DNA of 64,000 bases from contig OZ241870.1 of NCBI GenBank assembly GCA_965202875.1, positions 4,216,001-4,280,000 on the forward strand. Reading direction: 5' to 3'. Of this stretch, positions 45,392 to 54,706 are shown piece by piece. The position numbers and the translations under genes were made by a program. The stretch comes from HK1 sp965202875. Lineage in GTDB: Bacteria; Pseudomonadota; Gammaproteobacteria; HK1. The notes beneath the pieces were generated by a model. That model searched no databases and had not been told where the DNA came from. It was given only the letters and a program-made list of their open reading frames with translations. The stretch's first letter is position 1. Every line of letters starts with the position of its first letter.

Positions 45392-45639
45392 GAGCATCGG
45401 TCCCCGTCGCAGCCCATTGCCCGATGATTGCTCCACAAGCCTTCGGTCAGGTGATCACGAACTCCCCGCCCGTGGCGCCGGCGCCGCCGCCGACCGGAAA
45501 GGCAGTGTCGTTGACCACCCATTGCACCGGCATCCCGCTCGCCTCCAAACGTCCTCAGCCGGCGACGGGTGAGGGTTCGTGCACGGTCGGCCTCGTCAAT
45601 CCTCTCGGGAATCCCGCGGAGGTTCCCGCGGTCGCTGCG

Positions 45640-46394
45640 CCGCTTCGCACCGCCCGCCGCCGGGTCCACGCGGGCGAGAAACTCGCTTCCTGTCTCGCAA
45701 CGCACCAGCCACTCGCCCACCTCGGCCAGTCCCTCCGGGTCCACGACGTCGGTCAGCGCCCCCGACAGGTGCTCGGCGGTCTGTGCCCCGAACCGGGGCG
45801 CCGCCAGGCGGCGCAACAGTGTCCGTTCGTGCTCGAGGCCCTGTTCGACACCCTGCTCGCGGCCTTCCCTGGCACCTTGCTCGTGGCCCTCGCGAAACCA
45901 CTGCCTGGGCCATTCGGCCACACGCTCCTCCAGCGTTCTCCCCATGTCATCCGAAGCATCCACCGGCGGCAGCTCCGCACCGACTCGACCACCTCCCGGA
46001 TCCCCTGCTCGCGGCCTTCCCGAAGCCACTGCTTCGGCCATTCCGCCACCCGCTCTTCCAGCGTCATCCTCGCACCCTCCAAGGTCCGCACCGGTGCCGG
46101 CTCCGCATCCCCCAGCTCGAAATGCCTCGCCAGACTCCACACCCAATCGGTGAACGCCCGCTTCAATCCATCGTCACCCGGGTTCCCCGCCCCGCGGCTC
46201 TGCTCCAGCCCCAACACCGCCCCCATCAGGTTCCTCGGTGGCGTTGGAGCTGTTCGTCGCCGACGTACTCGGCGGGGAGCTTGGCGGGGGTGGAGAGGTC
46301 GAGTTCGGCGAGCGCATCCCCGGGGAAGAACGCGCGCAGGAGGTCCTCGACTGCGGGGGAAGGAGAAGAGGCGCTTGTAGTTCGGGTCCTGCAT
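45640..46394 (-). pseudogene. Rpn-family (transposase_31-like) nuclease, decayed
   Basis: The start ATG at 46394 gives MQDPNYKRLFSFP, and the next frame continues AVEDLLRAFFPGDALAELDL (46350-46290). After a deletion come AFTDWVWSLARHFELGDAEP and MTLEERVAEWPKQWLREGRE (46160-46030). A duplicated GRTLEERVAEWPRQWFREGH segment and a C-terminal part (TLLRRLAAPRFGAQTAEHLS) follow down to 45640. The mixed frames and the missing central region show decay of a recombination-promoting nuclease-like gene. Confidence 0.65.
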
Positions 46395-46524
46395 GGGGAC
46401 CAGCGTACCCGGCGTCGAATCCGTCCGAATGCGCCCCCGGTCCCGACCCTTGCAGGCCATCCGCCCGAGGTGCGGCGCGGGGGAAGTGCGGTCCCTCCGG
46501 GCGGAGCCGGAAGGCGCGTTGGGG

Positions 46525-46690
46525 TCACCCATTGCGAAGCCGGGCAGCGAGCGCAGTGAAGGCGTCGTTCGTTCGCAAGCGGTCTTCCACGCTGCGGGCG
46601 AACGACGCGTCGGCCGCCGCCTGCCGTTGCTGACCCACGTCAACCGGCTCGACCCGGAGATCGAAGCCACAGGCATCACGGTGTATGCTG
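46525..46690 (-). pseudogene. C-terminal fragment of an XRE antitoxin-like gene
   Basis: The segment DACGFDLRVEPVDVGQQRQA followed by AADASFARSVEDRLRTNDAF and TALAARLRNG, then stop, is the C-terminus of the same family as the HTH protein at 45391. It lacks its DNA-binding domain. Confidence 0.6.
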
Positions 46691-46809
46691 ACCGCGGCTT
46701 GGCCCGAGGCCGCGTGAAGCAGGAGCCACAGGGGGCGGAGGACGGTGCCGGCCTGCCCAGTCATCAGGGTCCGCTTCTCATCCACATTCGCAACGTTCGA
46801 CAGCCCTGC

Positions 46810-47721
46810 ATGGACCCCACCCCCCGCAGCACCGCCCCCGAACGCCGGGAGGCCCTCGCCGCCCCCCGCGGTCGCGCCAAGGGCTTCTCGGGCACCGTGA
46901 GTCCCTGGTGGATCCTGGTGACCGGGATCTTCCTCGTCGTCTTCTTCATCGCGCCCATCGTCAACAACGTCCTGAACACGGACGCGCTCGCCACCCTCGC
47001 GGAGAAACGGAGTGCCGGCTTCTACTACGCGAAGCTGTTCACGGACCCCTACTACCTGAAGATCGTCTGGATCACCGTGCTGCTCAGCGTCGGGGTCACG
47101 CTGCTCTGCGTGGCGATCGGCTATCCGGTGGCGCTCTTCCTGGTACGCCACGCCGGCAAGTGGTCCGGGCTCGTCATCTTCCTGCTGATCGCGCCGCTGC
47201 TCACCTCGATCATCATGCGCACCTTCGGATGGCGTGTGATCTTCGCGCGGAGGGGGATGCTGAACGACTTCCTGCTGGGCATCGACTTCATCGAGCGGCC
47301 GATCTCGTTCCTGAACGGGCCGGGCTCGGTGGTGGTGGGGCTGGTCCACGTGCTGGTGCCGTTCATGGTGCTCTCCATCGCCTCGGTGCTGCGCAGCATC
47401 GACCCGCACCTGGAGGAGAGCGCGCGCATCCTCGGGGCGAACCGCGTCATGACCTTCCTGAAGGTCACCCTGCCGCTCAGCCTGGACGGCATCGGCACCG
47501 GCTTCATCATCGTGTTCCTGCTCGCCAACGGGAGCTTCGTGACCCTGCTGCTGCTCGGCGGCGGGGAGCTGAAGACGCTGCCGTTGCTCATCTACCAGCA
47601 GTTCACCATCAGCCGGGACTTCCAGTTCGCCGCGGCCATGAGCAACGTGCTGCTCGCCATCGCGGTCGGCTGCCTGTACCTGCAGCTCCGGCTCATCAGG
47701 CGCAAGGGGGTGCGGGGATGA
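46810..47721 (+). CDS. ABC transporter permease, PotB-like (spermidine/putrescine type)
   Basis: The 303-residue inner-membrane permease has a long N-terminal tail, about six transmembrane segments and the cytoplasmic EAA-loop ESARILGANRVMTFLKVTLP (about residues 203-222), which docks the ATPase. It is of the polyamine/opine-type subfamily. It overlaps the second permease by ATGA. No ATPase or substrate-binding gene is next to it; the upstream DNA is broken TA and Rpn debris, so the operon may have lost its first genes. Confidence 0.88.
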   Translation: MDPTPRSTAPERREALAAPRGRAKGFSGTVSPWWILVTGIFLVVFFIAPIVNNVLNTDALATLAEKRSAGFYYAKLFTDPYYLKIVWITVLLSVGVTLLCVAIGYPVALFLVRHAGKWSGLVIFLLIAPLLTSIIMRTFGWRVIFARRGMLNDFLLGIDFIERPISFLNGPGSVVVGLVHVLVPFMVLSIASVLRSIDPHLEESARILGANRVMTFLKVTLPLSLDGIGTGFIIVFLLANGSFVTLLLLGGGELKTLPLLIYQQFTISRDFQFAAAMSNVLLAIAVGCLYLQLRLIRRKGVRG

Positions 47722-48539
47722 AAAGCGGCTTCGGGTACGCGATCCGGGAGCGGCTGCCCGAGCTCTCGCTGCTCGGCTACATGATCGCGTTTTTCGCCTT
47801 CCTCCTGGGTCCCATCGTCATCGTGGTGGCCATCTCCTTCACCACCACCGAGTACGTGGCGTTTCCGCCCGAGGGGTTCTCGCTGCGCTGGTACGAGCGC
47901 TTCTTCGAGTACGAGCCGTTCATCGACAGCTTCATCGTCTCGGTGGAACTGGCCGTCGCCACCGCCGTGGCGGGCGGGCTGATGGGCGTGCCGGCGGCGC
48001 TCGCGGTGACCCGCGGCAAGGTGCCTTTTGCCGACGCCATCATGACCTTCCTCCTCTCGCCACTCTCCATGCCGCTGATCGTGGTGGGCTTCGCGCTGCT
48101 GTTCTACCTCTCGGCGCTCGGGCTCGGGGTCTCCTTCACCTCGCTGCTCATCGCCCACACGGTGATCAGCGTCCCCTACATCATCCGCACGGTGGCCGGG
48201 GTCTATCGCGGGATCTCGCCGGACTACGAGGAAACCGCCGCGGTGCTCGGGGCGAACCGGCTCCAAATCTTCCGGTACGTGACCCTGCCGATGATCAAGC
48301 CGGGGATCTTCGCCGGGATGCTCTTCGCGATGCTGATCTCCATCGACAACCTGCCGATCTCCTTCTTCTTCGGCAGCGCCCATACGAACACCCTGCCGGT
48401 GGTGATGCTCTCGTACCTGGAACACCAGTTCGATCCCTCCGTGGCCGCGGCGAGCAGCATCCAGCTCCTGGTCGCGGTCATCGGCCTGTTCATCGTCGAG
48501 CGCATCTACGGTCTCGACGCCATGGCCCCTGCGACTTGA
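47718..48539 (+). CDS. ABC transporter permease, PotC-like
   Basis: The 273-residue second permease has six hydrophobic segments and the EAA-loop ETAAVLGANRLQIFRYVTLP (about residues 174-193). The N-terminal pattern (FAFLLGPIVIVVAISFT, then FSLRWYERFFE) is typical of PotC-type proteins. It forms a heterodimer with the preceding gene product. Its stop overlaps a TTG start of a hydantoinase fragment. Confidence 0.88.
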   Translation: MKSGFGYAIRERLPELSLLGYMIAFFAFLLGPIVIVVAISFTTTEYVAFPPEGFSLRWYERFFEYEPFIDSFIVSVELAVATAVAGGLMGVPAALAVTRGKVPFADAIMTFLLSPLSMPLIVVGFALLFYLSALGLGVSFTSLLIAHTVISVPYIIRTVAGVYRGISPDYEETAAVLGANRLQIFRYVTLPMIKPGIFAGMLFAMLISIDNLPISFFFGSAHTNTLPVVMLSYLEHQFDPSVAAASSIQLLVAVIGLFIVERIYGLDAMAPAT

Positions 48540-48754
48540 AGGCCCTCGCCACCCTCCACCCCGGCCGGGTGGACATCGACGTGGGCGGCACGTTCGCGGA
48601 GGTGGTGTGCGTGCGCGAGGAACGGCCGCCCATCGTGTTCAAGGTCCCGAGCACCTCTGCCCATCCCGGAGACGTGAACGCGCCAGCCCAGGAGAGGACA
48701 ACCCCCGGAACCGGATCTCTTCCCAGTGTGCGGCACCCAGGCGGCAGCCCGTGA
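48536..48754 (+). pseudogene. N-terminal fragment of a hydantoinase/oxoprolinase (HyuA-like)
   Basis: RVDIDVGGTFAEVVCVREER, then FKVPSTSAHPGDV, matches the actin-like ATPase-fold start of HyuA proteins (DVGGTFTD...KVPSTP). Homology ends after about 45 residues and the frame runs into unrelated sequence. It follows the permeases with a 4-base overlap, so the original operon carried a hydantoin/oxoproline-type enzyme. Confidence 0.6.
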
Positions 48755-48804
48755 AACGCCCCGGGGCGAGATTGCCCCGGGGCGTAAGCGATGCGGAGTG
48801 TGCC

Positions 48805-49515
48805 CTACAGAGACTGTCTGCTCATCTCGCCGGCGATGTACTCGGCCTGACGGATCGCCAAGGTGACGATGGTCAGGGTCGGGTTCTCCGCCCCGCCGGT
48901 GGTGAACACGCTGCCGTCGCTGACGAACGGGTTCTTCACGTCGTGCGCCTGTCCCCACTTGTTCACCACGCCGTCGGCGGCATCGGCGCTCATGCGGTTG
49001 GTGCCGAGGTTGTGGGTGGAGGGATAGGGCGGCGCCTCGTAGCTACGGATGGCGCCCACCGCATCGTACACAGCCGATCCCTGCCGGTAGGCATGGCTGC
49101 GCATGGCCACGTCGTTGGAATGGTCGTCGAAGTGCACGTTCGGCACCGGCAGGCCGTGCCGATCCTTCTCGGTCGGATGCAGCGTGACCGCGTTCGACTC
49201 CTGGGGCATGTCCTCGCCGACCAGCCACGTGCCCGCCATGTGGTCGTAGTGGTCGAGAGCTTCGGTGAACAGCGGCCCGTAGGCGCCGGGGTCGAGGAAC
49301 GCGGCCATGAAGGGTATCCCGAGGGCCAGCGTCTCCATCTCGTAGCCTCCCACGAACCCCCGGCCCGGATCGTTGATGCTCTCGTCGGTGACGATCCCGG
49401 CCATGGTGGTGCCGCGGTACATGTTCACCGGCTTGTCGAACGTGGCGTACACCGAGCCGGTCATGTGCCGCATATGCCTCGGCTTCAGATGCAGCCGCCC
49501 GATCTTCTCAGCCAT
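48805..49515 (-). pseudogene. GMC oxidoreductase C-terminal fragment with an MNT-derived N-terminus
   Basis: The frame begins MAEKIGRLHLKPRH, nearly identical to the start of the MNT protein at 28097 (MAEKTGRLRLKPRH). It then passes into a GMC (FAD-dependent, glucose/choline-type) oxidoreductase C-terminal half: THNLGTNRMSADAADG with the catalytic His, FVSDGSVFTTGGAENPTLTI with the Asn, and AIRQAEYIAGEM. The FAD-binding N-terminus is absent. The open frame of 236 residues is a chimera made by rearrangement and is unlikely to work. Confidence 0.75.
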
Positions 49516-49783
49516 CGTCCGCCGCCTCGTCCGCCGCCCCGATCACGTCGGCCAGCGCCCTGGCGTCGGCCAGGAAGTCCGGCAACAGCTTCAGGGTCGC
49601 TTCGGCGAAGCCCGCGCCGTCGTCGTGCGCGGTGTCGTTTCGGTGGTCGCGGTAGCGAAGCCAGCGCTCGCAGGCGTCCGCGTCGATCAGCCCATGCTTC
49701 GCGGCGTACCGGAAGACGTCCTTGAAGGCCAGCCGGTCGGCCTGCCGGTGGCTGGCGAACCAGGGGCGCAGGCGCTTCTTCAC
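49508..49783 (-). pseudogene. HEPN (HepT-like) C-terminal fragment, copy of 27830-28104
   Basis: KKRLRPWFASHRQADRLAFK, then RYRDHRNDTAHDDGAGFAEA and the end VIGAADEAADDG, match the HEPN protein at 27670 almost exactly. The first 55 or so residues are missing because the MITE at 49783-49957 sits at the break. Its end overlaps the MNT-derived start by 8 bases, as in the original. Confidence 0.85.
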
Positions 49784-49957
49784 TCAAGTTTCGGGATTCG
49801 CTGACCGAAATGGATTCCCGCTACCCGCTTTCGCGGGCACGAGCTTCGCGGGAATGACGGCCAGCCTGAAAGCAACGCGCCTCGCCGAAATGACGTCATT
49901 CCCGCGAAAGCGGGAATCCATCGCCTGATTCAGGCATTTTGAATCCCGAAGCTTGAG
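49783..49957. mobile_element. MITE-like palindromic element, copy 2
   Basis: Ends CTCAAGTTTCGGGATTC and GAATCCCGAAGCTTGAG (one mismatch). The interior has an extra CCCGCTTTCGCGGGCACGAGC segment (split: CCCGCTTTCGCG / GGCACGAGC), making 175 bases. It is in opposite orientation to copy 1 and exactly truncates the HEPN fragment. Confidence 0.85.
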
Positions 49958-50202
49958 TTCGACATGCCCGGATCGCGAGGTAACGCCCGTGCTCCGGCTG
50001 AGCGAGACCCGTCCCGGCCAGGCGATCCCGGCCGCACCCACGCTCCGACCCGTGTGTCGCTGTTCCTCCGCGGCGCAGGCCCTGCTGATCGGCGCCGCCC
50101 GCCGCCCGCCAGCCACCGGCCACCGGCCACCGGCGAGCGGTGAACGATTCTTCCCGGACGCCGCCGGACCGTGGGAGCCGGCGCCGGACGCGGCCCGCGC
50201 GT

Positions 50203-52722
50203 TCAGTCGGCGCAGCCCTCGGTGCACGCGGCCCCGAAGCTGCCGAAGGCGCCCGAGTACCTGAAGTCCGGCCGGCGGGGATCGTTCTGGGCCGCGGACC
50301 CGGTCAGGCTGCGGGCGTCGGGGGTATATCCCCGCGCCGTCAGATACCACCAGCCCGCGGTCTCGAGGTCGGAACCGCCCCTGTGGCCGTAGAAGTTTCC
50401 GCCGAACTTGCCGGGGTCCCAGAGATGGCCCGAGCCGCCTTCCACGTCGGCATCGCCCTCGTAGCTGCCGTCGGCCGCGATCGTTCCGTTCGTCAACCGG
50501 ACTTCGTCCCTCAGCGGCACGTAGGGTCCCCACCCGCCGCCGGCCGGCGTCTCGAAGTTGGAGATCGCGCCGGTGATGGTGTTGGCGCCGGTGGGGACGC
50601 CGCTTCTGGTGCAGCCGCTGGCGCCGATGCAGGCGTTGAGCGTGACGTCCCCCCGCACCCGGATCAGGCGTTCGACCTGGGACCGGTCGCTGTGGGGCTC
50701 CATGACCATCCCGGAGGCGCGGCCCTTGAACGTGGCCTCGATCGGGTTGTCGAGATCGGTCGTCCTCATCCCGGCGGCGTCGGCGAAGGCGTCGTAGCCG
50801 AAATGGAACCCCTGCATACGGCCCGGCCGGACGTTCGAGGTGAGGTAGTCGGTGAACGTGAACAGGCCGTAGGCGGCGTATTGCAGATAGCGGTGGGAAT
50901 CGTCGGTTGCCGCATCCGTCGCGCCGGTGTCCAGACCCGCATAGTTCGAGAGCCACACCCGGTATTCGCCCCGGTGTTCGCCGTTCCCGCGCTCGGGGTC
51001 GACGAAGTTGTCGACCTTGGACTTGGCCCAACGGTGCATGGCGTCGCCGTCGGCGGGTTTGGGCTGGTCCGTGGACGACGGAATCTTCGACGCCCAGTGG
51101 TAGCCGGACTCGCCGTCCGGATCCGGGGAAGGCTTCCCGAAGTCGATCGTCAGGTCACGCATGTTGCCGTCCCAGCAGGGGAAGGTCACCCCGGAGCAGT
51201 TGTCGGCCGCCCACCCGGTCAGCTTGTCGGCCTGGGCCTGCGTCAACGTGGCGCCGACCGAGGGCGCCGTCTCGCCGGCCCTGCGGAACATGGCGACGTG
51301 GTAGGCCGTCGCCGTGGTGCTCGTCGTCGCGCCGCCGTCGCCCGGAATTCCGTCCGGGCCGTCGGCTTCGGTCCCGCGGATGTCGTACTGGAACTCGTTG
51401 AAGACGATGCCCGATCCCCCGGCCTTGAGGATCAATCCCCCGTCTTCCGATAGCTGGATCGAGCTGATCACCGCGTTCTTGGTGTGGTCGGCGGCGTTGC
51501 CCAGCGTGTTGCCGGGGCCCTGGATGATCGGATACCTCCCGTCGTTGTCGGCGTCGGCGCCGGTTTTCCCCCGCTGGCTTCCCTGGCGTATGTCGCCCCG
51601 GAAGGTGATCGCCCGCATGGGGAACTCCTCGTTCCCGGCGCGGGAGGTCAGCGTCCTGCCGGCGGCGTAGGGGACGGCATCCTCGTTGATTGCGAGCGCG
51701 TTCGGATTCGCGACCCACTCGTCGCCATCGGTGTTCGGGACGGTCCGGGCCGTTCGGGTGATCGTAATCGTTGCCCCGAGATCCCTCGGGCCGGCGGTGC
51801 TCCGGAAGAGAGGCGGAGAGACATGCTCGTCCCTCAATGCGTCCCTCTCGGCCCGGGCTTCGTCCCGTTCGGCTTCGGTTGCCTCCTGCGCGGCCCTGGC
51901 CGTGTCCCTTGCGGTCTCGGCCGCTTCGGCCCTGGCCCGGGCTTCGTCCCGTTCGGCTTCGGTTGCCTCCTGCGCGGCTCTGGCCGTGTCCCTTGCGGTC
52001 TCGGCTGCGGTCTCGGCCGCTTCGGCCCTGGCCCGTTGCGTTGCCGCCTCGTCTTCTGCCTCCGCCAAGTCCTGCCGCAGCAGGGGGATCAGGGAGACCT
52101 GGGCGGTGTTCAGCGTTTCCTGTGCCCGGGACAGCACGGTGCGGATGTCGGCGGTGATGCCCTCCGCCGCCAGCGCCGTCTTCAGCTCGGCCCGTGCAGC
52201 GTCCACGGCCGCCTGCGCCCGGTCCAGCGTCGTGTGCATGTTCGCCAGCTCCGCCCCGGACGCCAGCGACCCGCTGGACGACGCCGCCAGCGCCTCGGCG
52301 GTCCGCGCCAGTGCTGTATCGACCGCCGCCAGCGCCGCGCTGGCCGCCGTCCTGGCATCGCTCGCGGGCTGCTTCGCCAGATCCTCCCGGACCTGCCGCA
52401 AATTCCCTTGGGCGTCGACCACCAGCTTCCGGGCCGCCTCGCGCTGCTGGCTGGTGCTGGCCCTCTGCAGCGCGTCAAACGCCGCATTGGCCGCCGCCAG
52501 CGCCGCATTGGCCGCCGCCAGCGCCGCCTCGGCCGCCTCGGCCCTGTTCTTGAGAGCTTGCTCTGCCGTCGCATCTCTCACCGGCACCGTTCGGGTCTTG
52601 GTGCTGCAAGCGGACAGCGCCAGCACGGCGCCGAGGGCGAACGTGGCCAGGGTGAGCGCGGACGCTGAACGGAAGGGGATGCGGGGAGAGGGAAGGATTC
52701 CCTTCGTTTCACCGGTCTTCAT
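50203..52722 (-). CDS. Lipoprotein with Ala-rich coiled coil and TbpB/Slam-type beta-barrel C-terminus
   Basis: The 839-residue protein has a lipoprotein signal (hydrophobic TLATFALGAVLALSACS, lipobox LSAC, Cys near residue 39). A long Ala/Glu/Arg-rich coiled coil follows (about 50-305) with two perfect 28-residue repeats (ARDTARAAQEATEAERDEAR), encoded at 51857-52024. The remaining 530 residues are Gly/Asp-rich and beta-forming, ending in FGGNFYGHRGGSDLETAGWW, the pattern of transferrin-binding-protein-B-like surface lipoproteins. It may be exported to the cell surface. A 35-G tract lies 57 bases upstream. It sits inside the inverted duplication. Confidence 0.75.
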   Translation of the reverse strand: MKTGETKGILPSPRIPFRSASALTLATFALGAVLALSACSTKTRTVPVRDATAEQALKNRAEAAEAALAAANAALAAANAAFDALQRASTSQQREAARKLVVDAQGNLRQVREDLAKQPASDARTAASAALAAVDTALARTAEALAASSSGSLASGAELANMHTTLDRAQAAVDAARAELKTALAAEGITADIRTVLSRAQETLNTAQVSLIPLLRQDLAEAEDEAATQRARAEAAETAAETARDTARAAQEATEAERDEARARAEAAETARDTARAAQEATEAERDEARAERDALRDEHVSPPLFRSTAGPRDLGATITITRTARTVPNTDGDEWVANPNALAINEDAVPYAAGRTLTSRAGNEEFPMRAITFRGDIRQGSQRGKTGADADNDGRYPIIQGPGNTLGNAADHTKNAVISSIQLSEDGGLILKAGGSGIVFNEFQYDIRGTEADGPDGIPGDGGATTSTTATAYHVAMFRRAGETAPSVGATLTQAQADKLTGWAADNCSGVTFPCWDGNMRDLTIDFGKPSPDPDGESGYHWASKIPSSTDQPKPADGDAMHRWAKSKVDNFVDPERGNGEHRGEYRVWLSNYAGLDTGATDAATDDSHRYLQYAAYGLFTFTDYLTSNVRPGRMQGFHFGYDAFADAAGMRTTDLDNPIEATFKGRASGMVMEPHSDRSQVERLIRVRGDVTLNACIGASGCTRSGVPTGANTITGAISNFETPAGGGWGPYVPLRDEVRLTNGTIAADGSYEGDADVEGGSGHLWDPGKFGGNFYGHRGGSDLETAGWWYLTARGYTPDARSLTGSAAQNDPRRPDFRYSGAFGSFGAACTEGCAD

Positions 52723-52777
52723 GGCTGGCCGGCTCCCCGGGTCGGTCCCGCAGGGTAGCCGGCCAAGCCGGGACCTA

Positions 52778-53228
<451 letters not shown>

Positions 53229-53867
53229 TCAAAGTCGGCATGGGCGCGGATCGTCCCCCCGCGGGCGAGCCGGCACGCGACGGCGCGCAAACGACGCGCG
53301 ACGGCGCACAAACGGCGCGGATGATCTGCGTAGGCAGCCCGGACGGTTCGTATGCGAGCGGCGACCGCTGGCGCGGGCGCCTGGCGACTCCCGCGCCTGT
53401 CCCCGCCGTTGTGCCAGACGCAATCGCTCGTCGCTCGTCATCCTGCGCTTCGAGCTCCCCACCCGGTGAAAGCTCCCGCCCGGGCTGTCGTGTCGGGCGT
53501 GGCCCTGCGGCACTTCGACGACCAGGAAGGGTTTGCCTTCCTCCAGCTCCCGGCGAAGTATGACGGGCCGGACCGGAGGCTTGATCGTGTCCGTGCAGAT
53601 TTCCACCAGAAGCGGCTCCAACTCGTCCATCTGGCCGCGGGACATGCCCTGCACGTCGCCCGTGTCGGTCACCCCGCAGAGCAGCACGCCGCCGTCCGCG
53701 TTGGCGAAGGCGGCGATCTCGTCGGCCAGGTCGCTACGGCCGGGGCTGACCGGGCGATTCCCTTTGAACTCGATCTGCTTGAATTCCCAGGCGCCGTCTT
53801 CGCCCAACCGAAGCTGGCGCCGGATCTCTGCGTCGCTGAACGGCATTGCGTTCTCCGCCGACGTCAT
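53229..53867 (-). pseudogene. Truncated AlbA_2 protein, copy of the gene at 25843
   Basis: From the ATG at 53867 the frame gives MTSAENAMPFSDAEIRRQLR, WEFKQIEFKGNRP, ADEIAAFANADGGVLLCGVT and SPGGSFHRVGSSKRRMTSDE, matching residues 1-159 of the intact gene at clearly lower identity. After RGQAR (53389) the similarity ends and about 53 unrelated residues follow. The HATPase-like and C-terminal parts are missing. Confidence 0.85.
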
Positions 53868-54070
53868 TCCCCGTACATTTCGGTGATGATGCGCCGAAGG
53901 TGGGCCGCGTGCTGCGCGGGCAAGCGGTCGAGCCGGCGCCGCAGTCGTTGCTTGCCGATCGTTTGGATCCGCGTAGCCGCCCCGCATCCCCGCCGCTCCG
54001 CCGGGGACGACAGGGGCCGACGATGCGGGTGCGGCGAGCGCGCCGCCGCTTCGTTCAAGGCTTCCGCCAT
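53864..54070 (-). CDS. Small basic protein, copy 2
   Basis: This 68-residue counterpart of the ORF at 25640 is kept in frame with the same ATGA overlap onto the AlbA_2 copy. Differences are conservative (for example RIQTIGKQRLRRRLDRLPAQ). Retention in both arms supports it being translated, though both arms are recent duplicates. Confidence 0.4.
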   Translation of the reverse strand: MAEALNEAAARSPHPHRRPLSSPAERRGCGAATRIQTIGKQRLRRRLDRLPAQHAAHLRRIITEMYGE

Positions 54071-54561
54071 TCGCAACGCGCCTGGCTGACCACTCGGTCG
54101 CCCGACAGGTACGCGGCGGTGTAGGCGCAGGCGCCGCTCAGGCCGGCGTACTTCCCCGTGCCTCCCATGAGCTCCTGGCGGCCCTCCCCGCCACCGCCGA
54201 CCTGGATGTCACCTGCCTTCCGGATCGCCATGAGGAACCACCGCTCACCCGAGGCATCGGTGTTCGTGCAGGGGGTTTCCAGGTCCATCCCGGCCTCCGA
54301 CTTCCGGGAGTAGACGAGGCACGTTGCGACGCCGTGCTGCCCCTCCACGAAGGGGCCGCCGCTGCTCCCGGTCACGGTGACCGTGCCGTGCAGCGGACCG
54401 CCGGTGAAGGTCTGCCCCGCGTGCTCCAGCGTGGTGTAGTCGTAGACGAGGCTGGCGACGTAGCTGAAGCTGCCGCTCTCGCCCGCCGCAACGGCTTGCG
54501 CCGCGCACAGAACGCCCGATGCGACGATCATCGAGGCCGTACATCGCTTTGTGATAGCCAT
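54055..54561 (-). CDS. Small secreted protein of unknown function, copy 2
   Basis: This intact 168-residue copy of the protein at 25149 shows 7 differences by eye (for instance Ile/Val in the signal peptide, Glu/Gly after TVTVT, Thr/Ile in FLMAT, Asn/Ser in KYAGLN). The signal peptide, all Cys and the GGTGKYAGLSG motif are kept. It is the only full-length large gene shared by both arms of the duplication. Confidence 0.8.
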   Translation of the reverse strand: MAITKRCTASMIVASGVLCAAQAVAAGESGSFSYVASLVYDYTTLEHAGQTFTGGPLHGTVTVTGSSGGPFVEGQHGVATCLVYSRKSEAGMDLETPCTNTDASGERWFLMAIRKAGDIQVGGGGEGRQELMGGTGKYAGLSGACAYTAAYLSGDRVVSQARCEWRKP

Positions 54562-54596
54562 CTTCTTCTCCTTGGGTGTGGTGAAGGATTCGATAC

Positions 54597-54692
54597 GCCC
54601 CGATCCAGCCGCTTGCGTATCGGCATGGAATCCTCGTCGGCCGGATCGGCGAGAAAGGCCCCGAGCTTGTTGGCGTCCACGATGATGCACAT
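54597..54692 (-). pseudogene. PIN-protein N-terminal fragment, copy of 24575
   Basis: MCIIVDANKLGAFLADPADE and SMPIRKRLDRG are followed directly by the leader of the secreted-protein gene. About 430 bases present in copy 1 are deleted. Confidence 0.8.
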
Positions 54693-54706
54693 CCGCGGCG
54701 GCCCTC

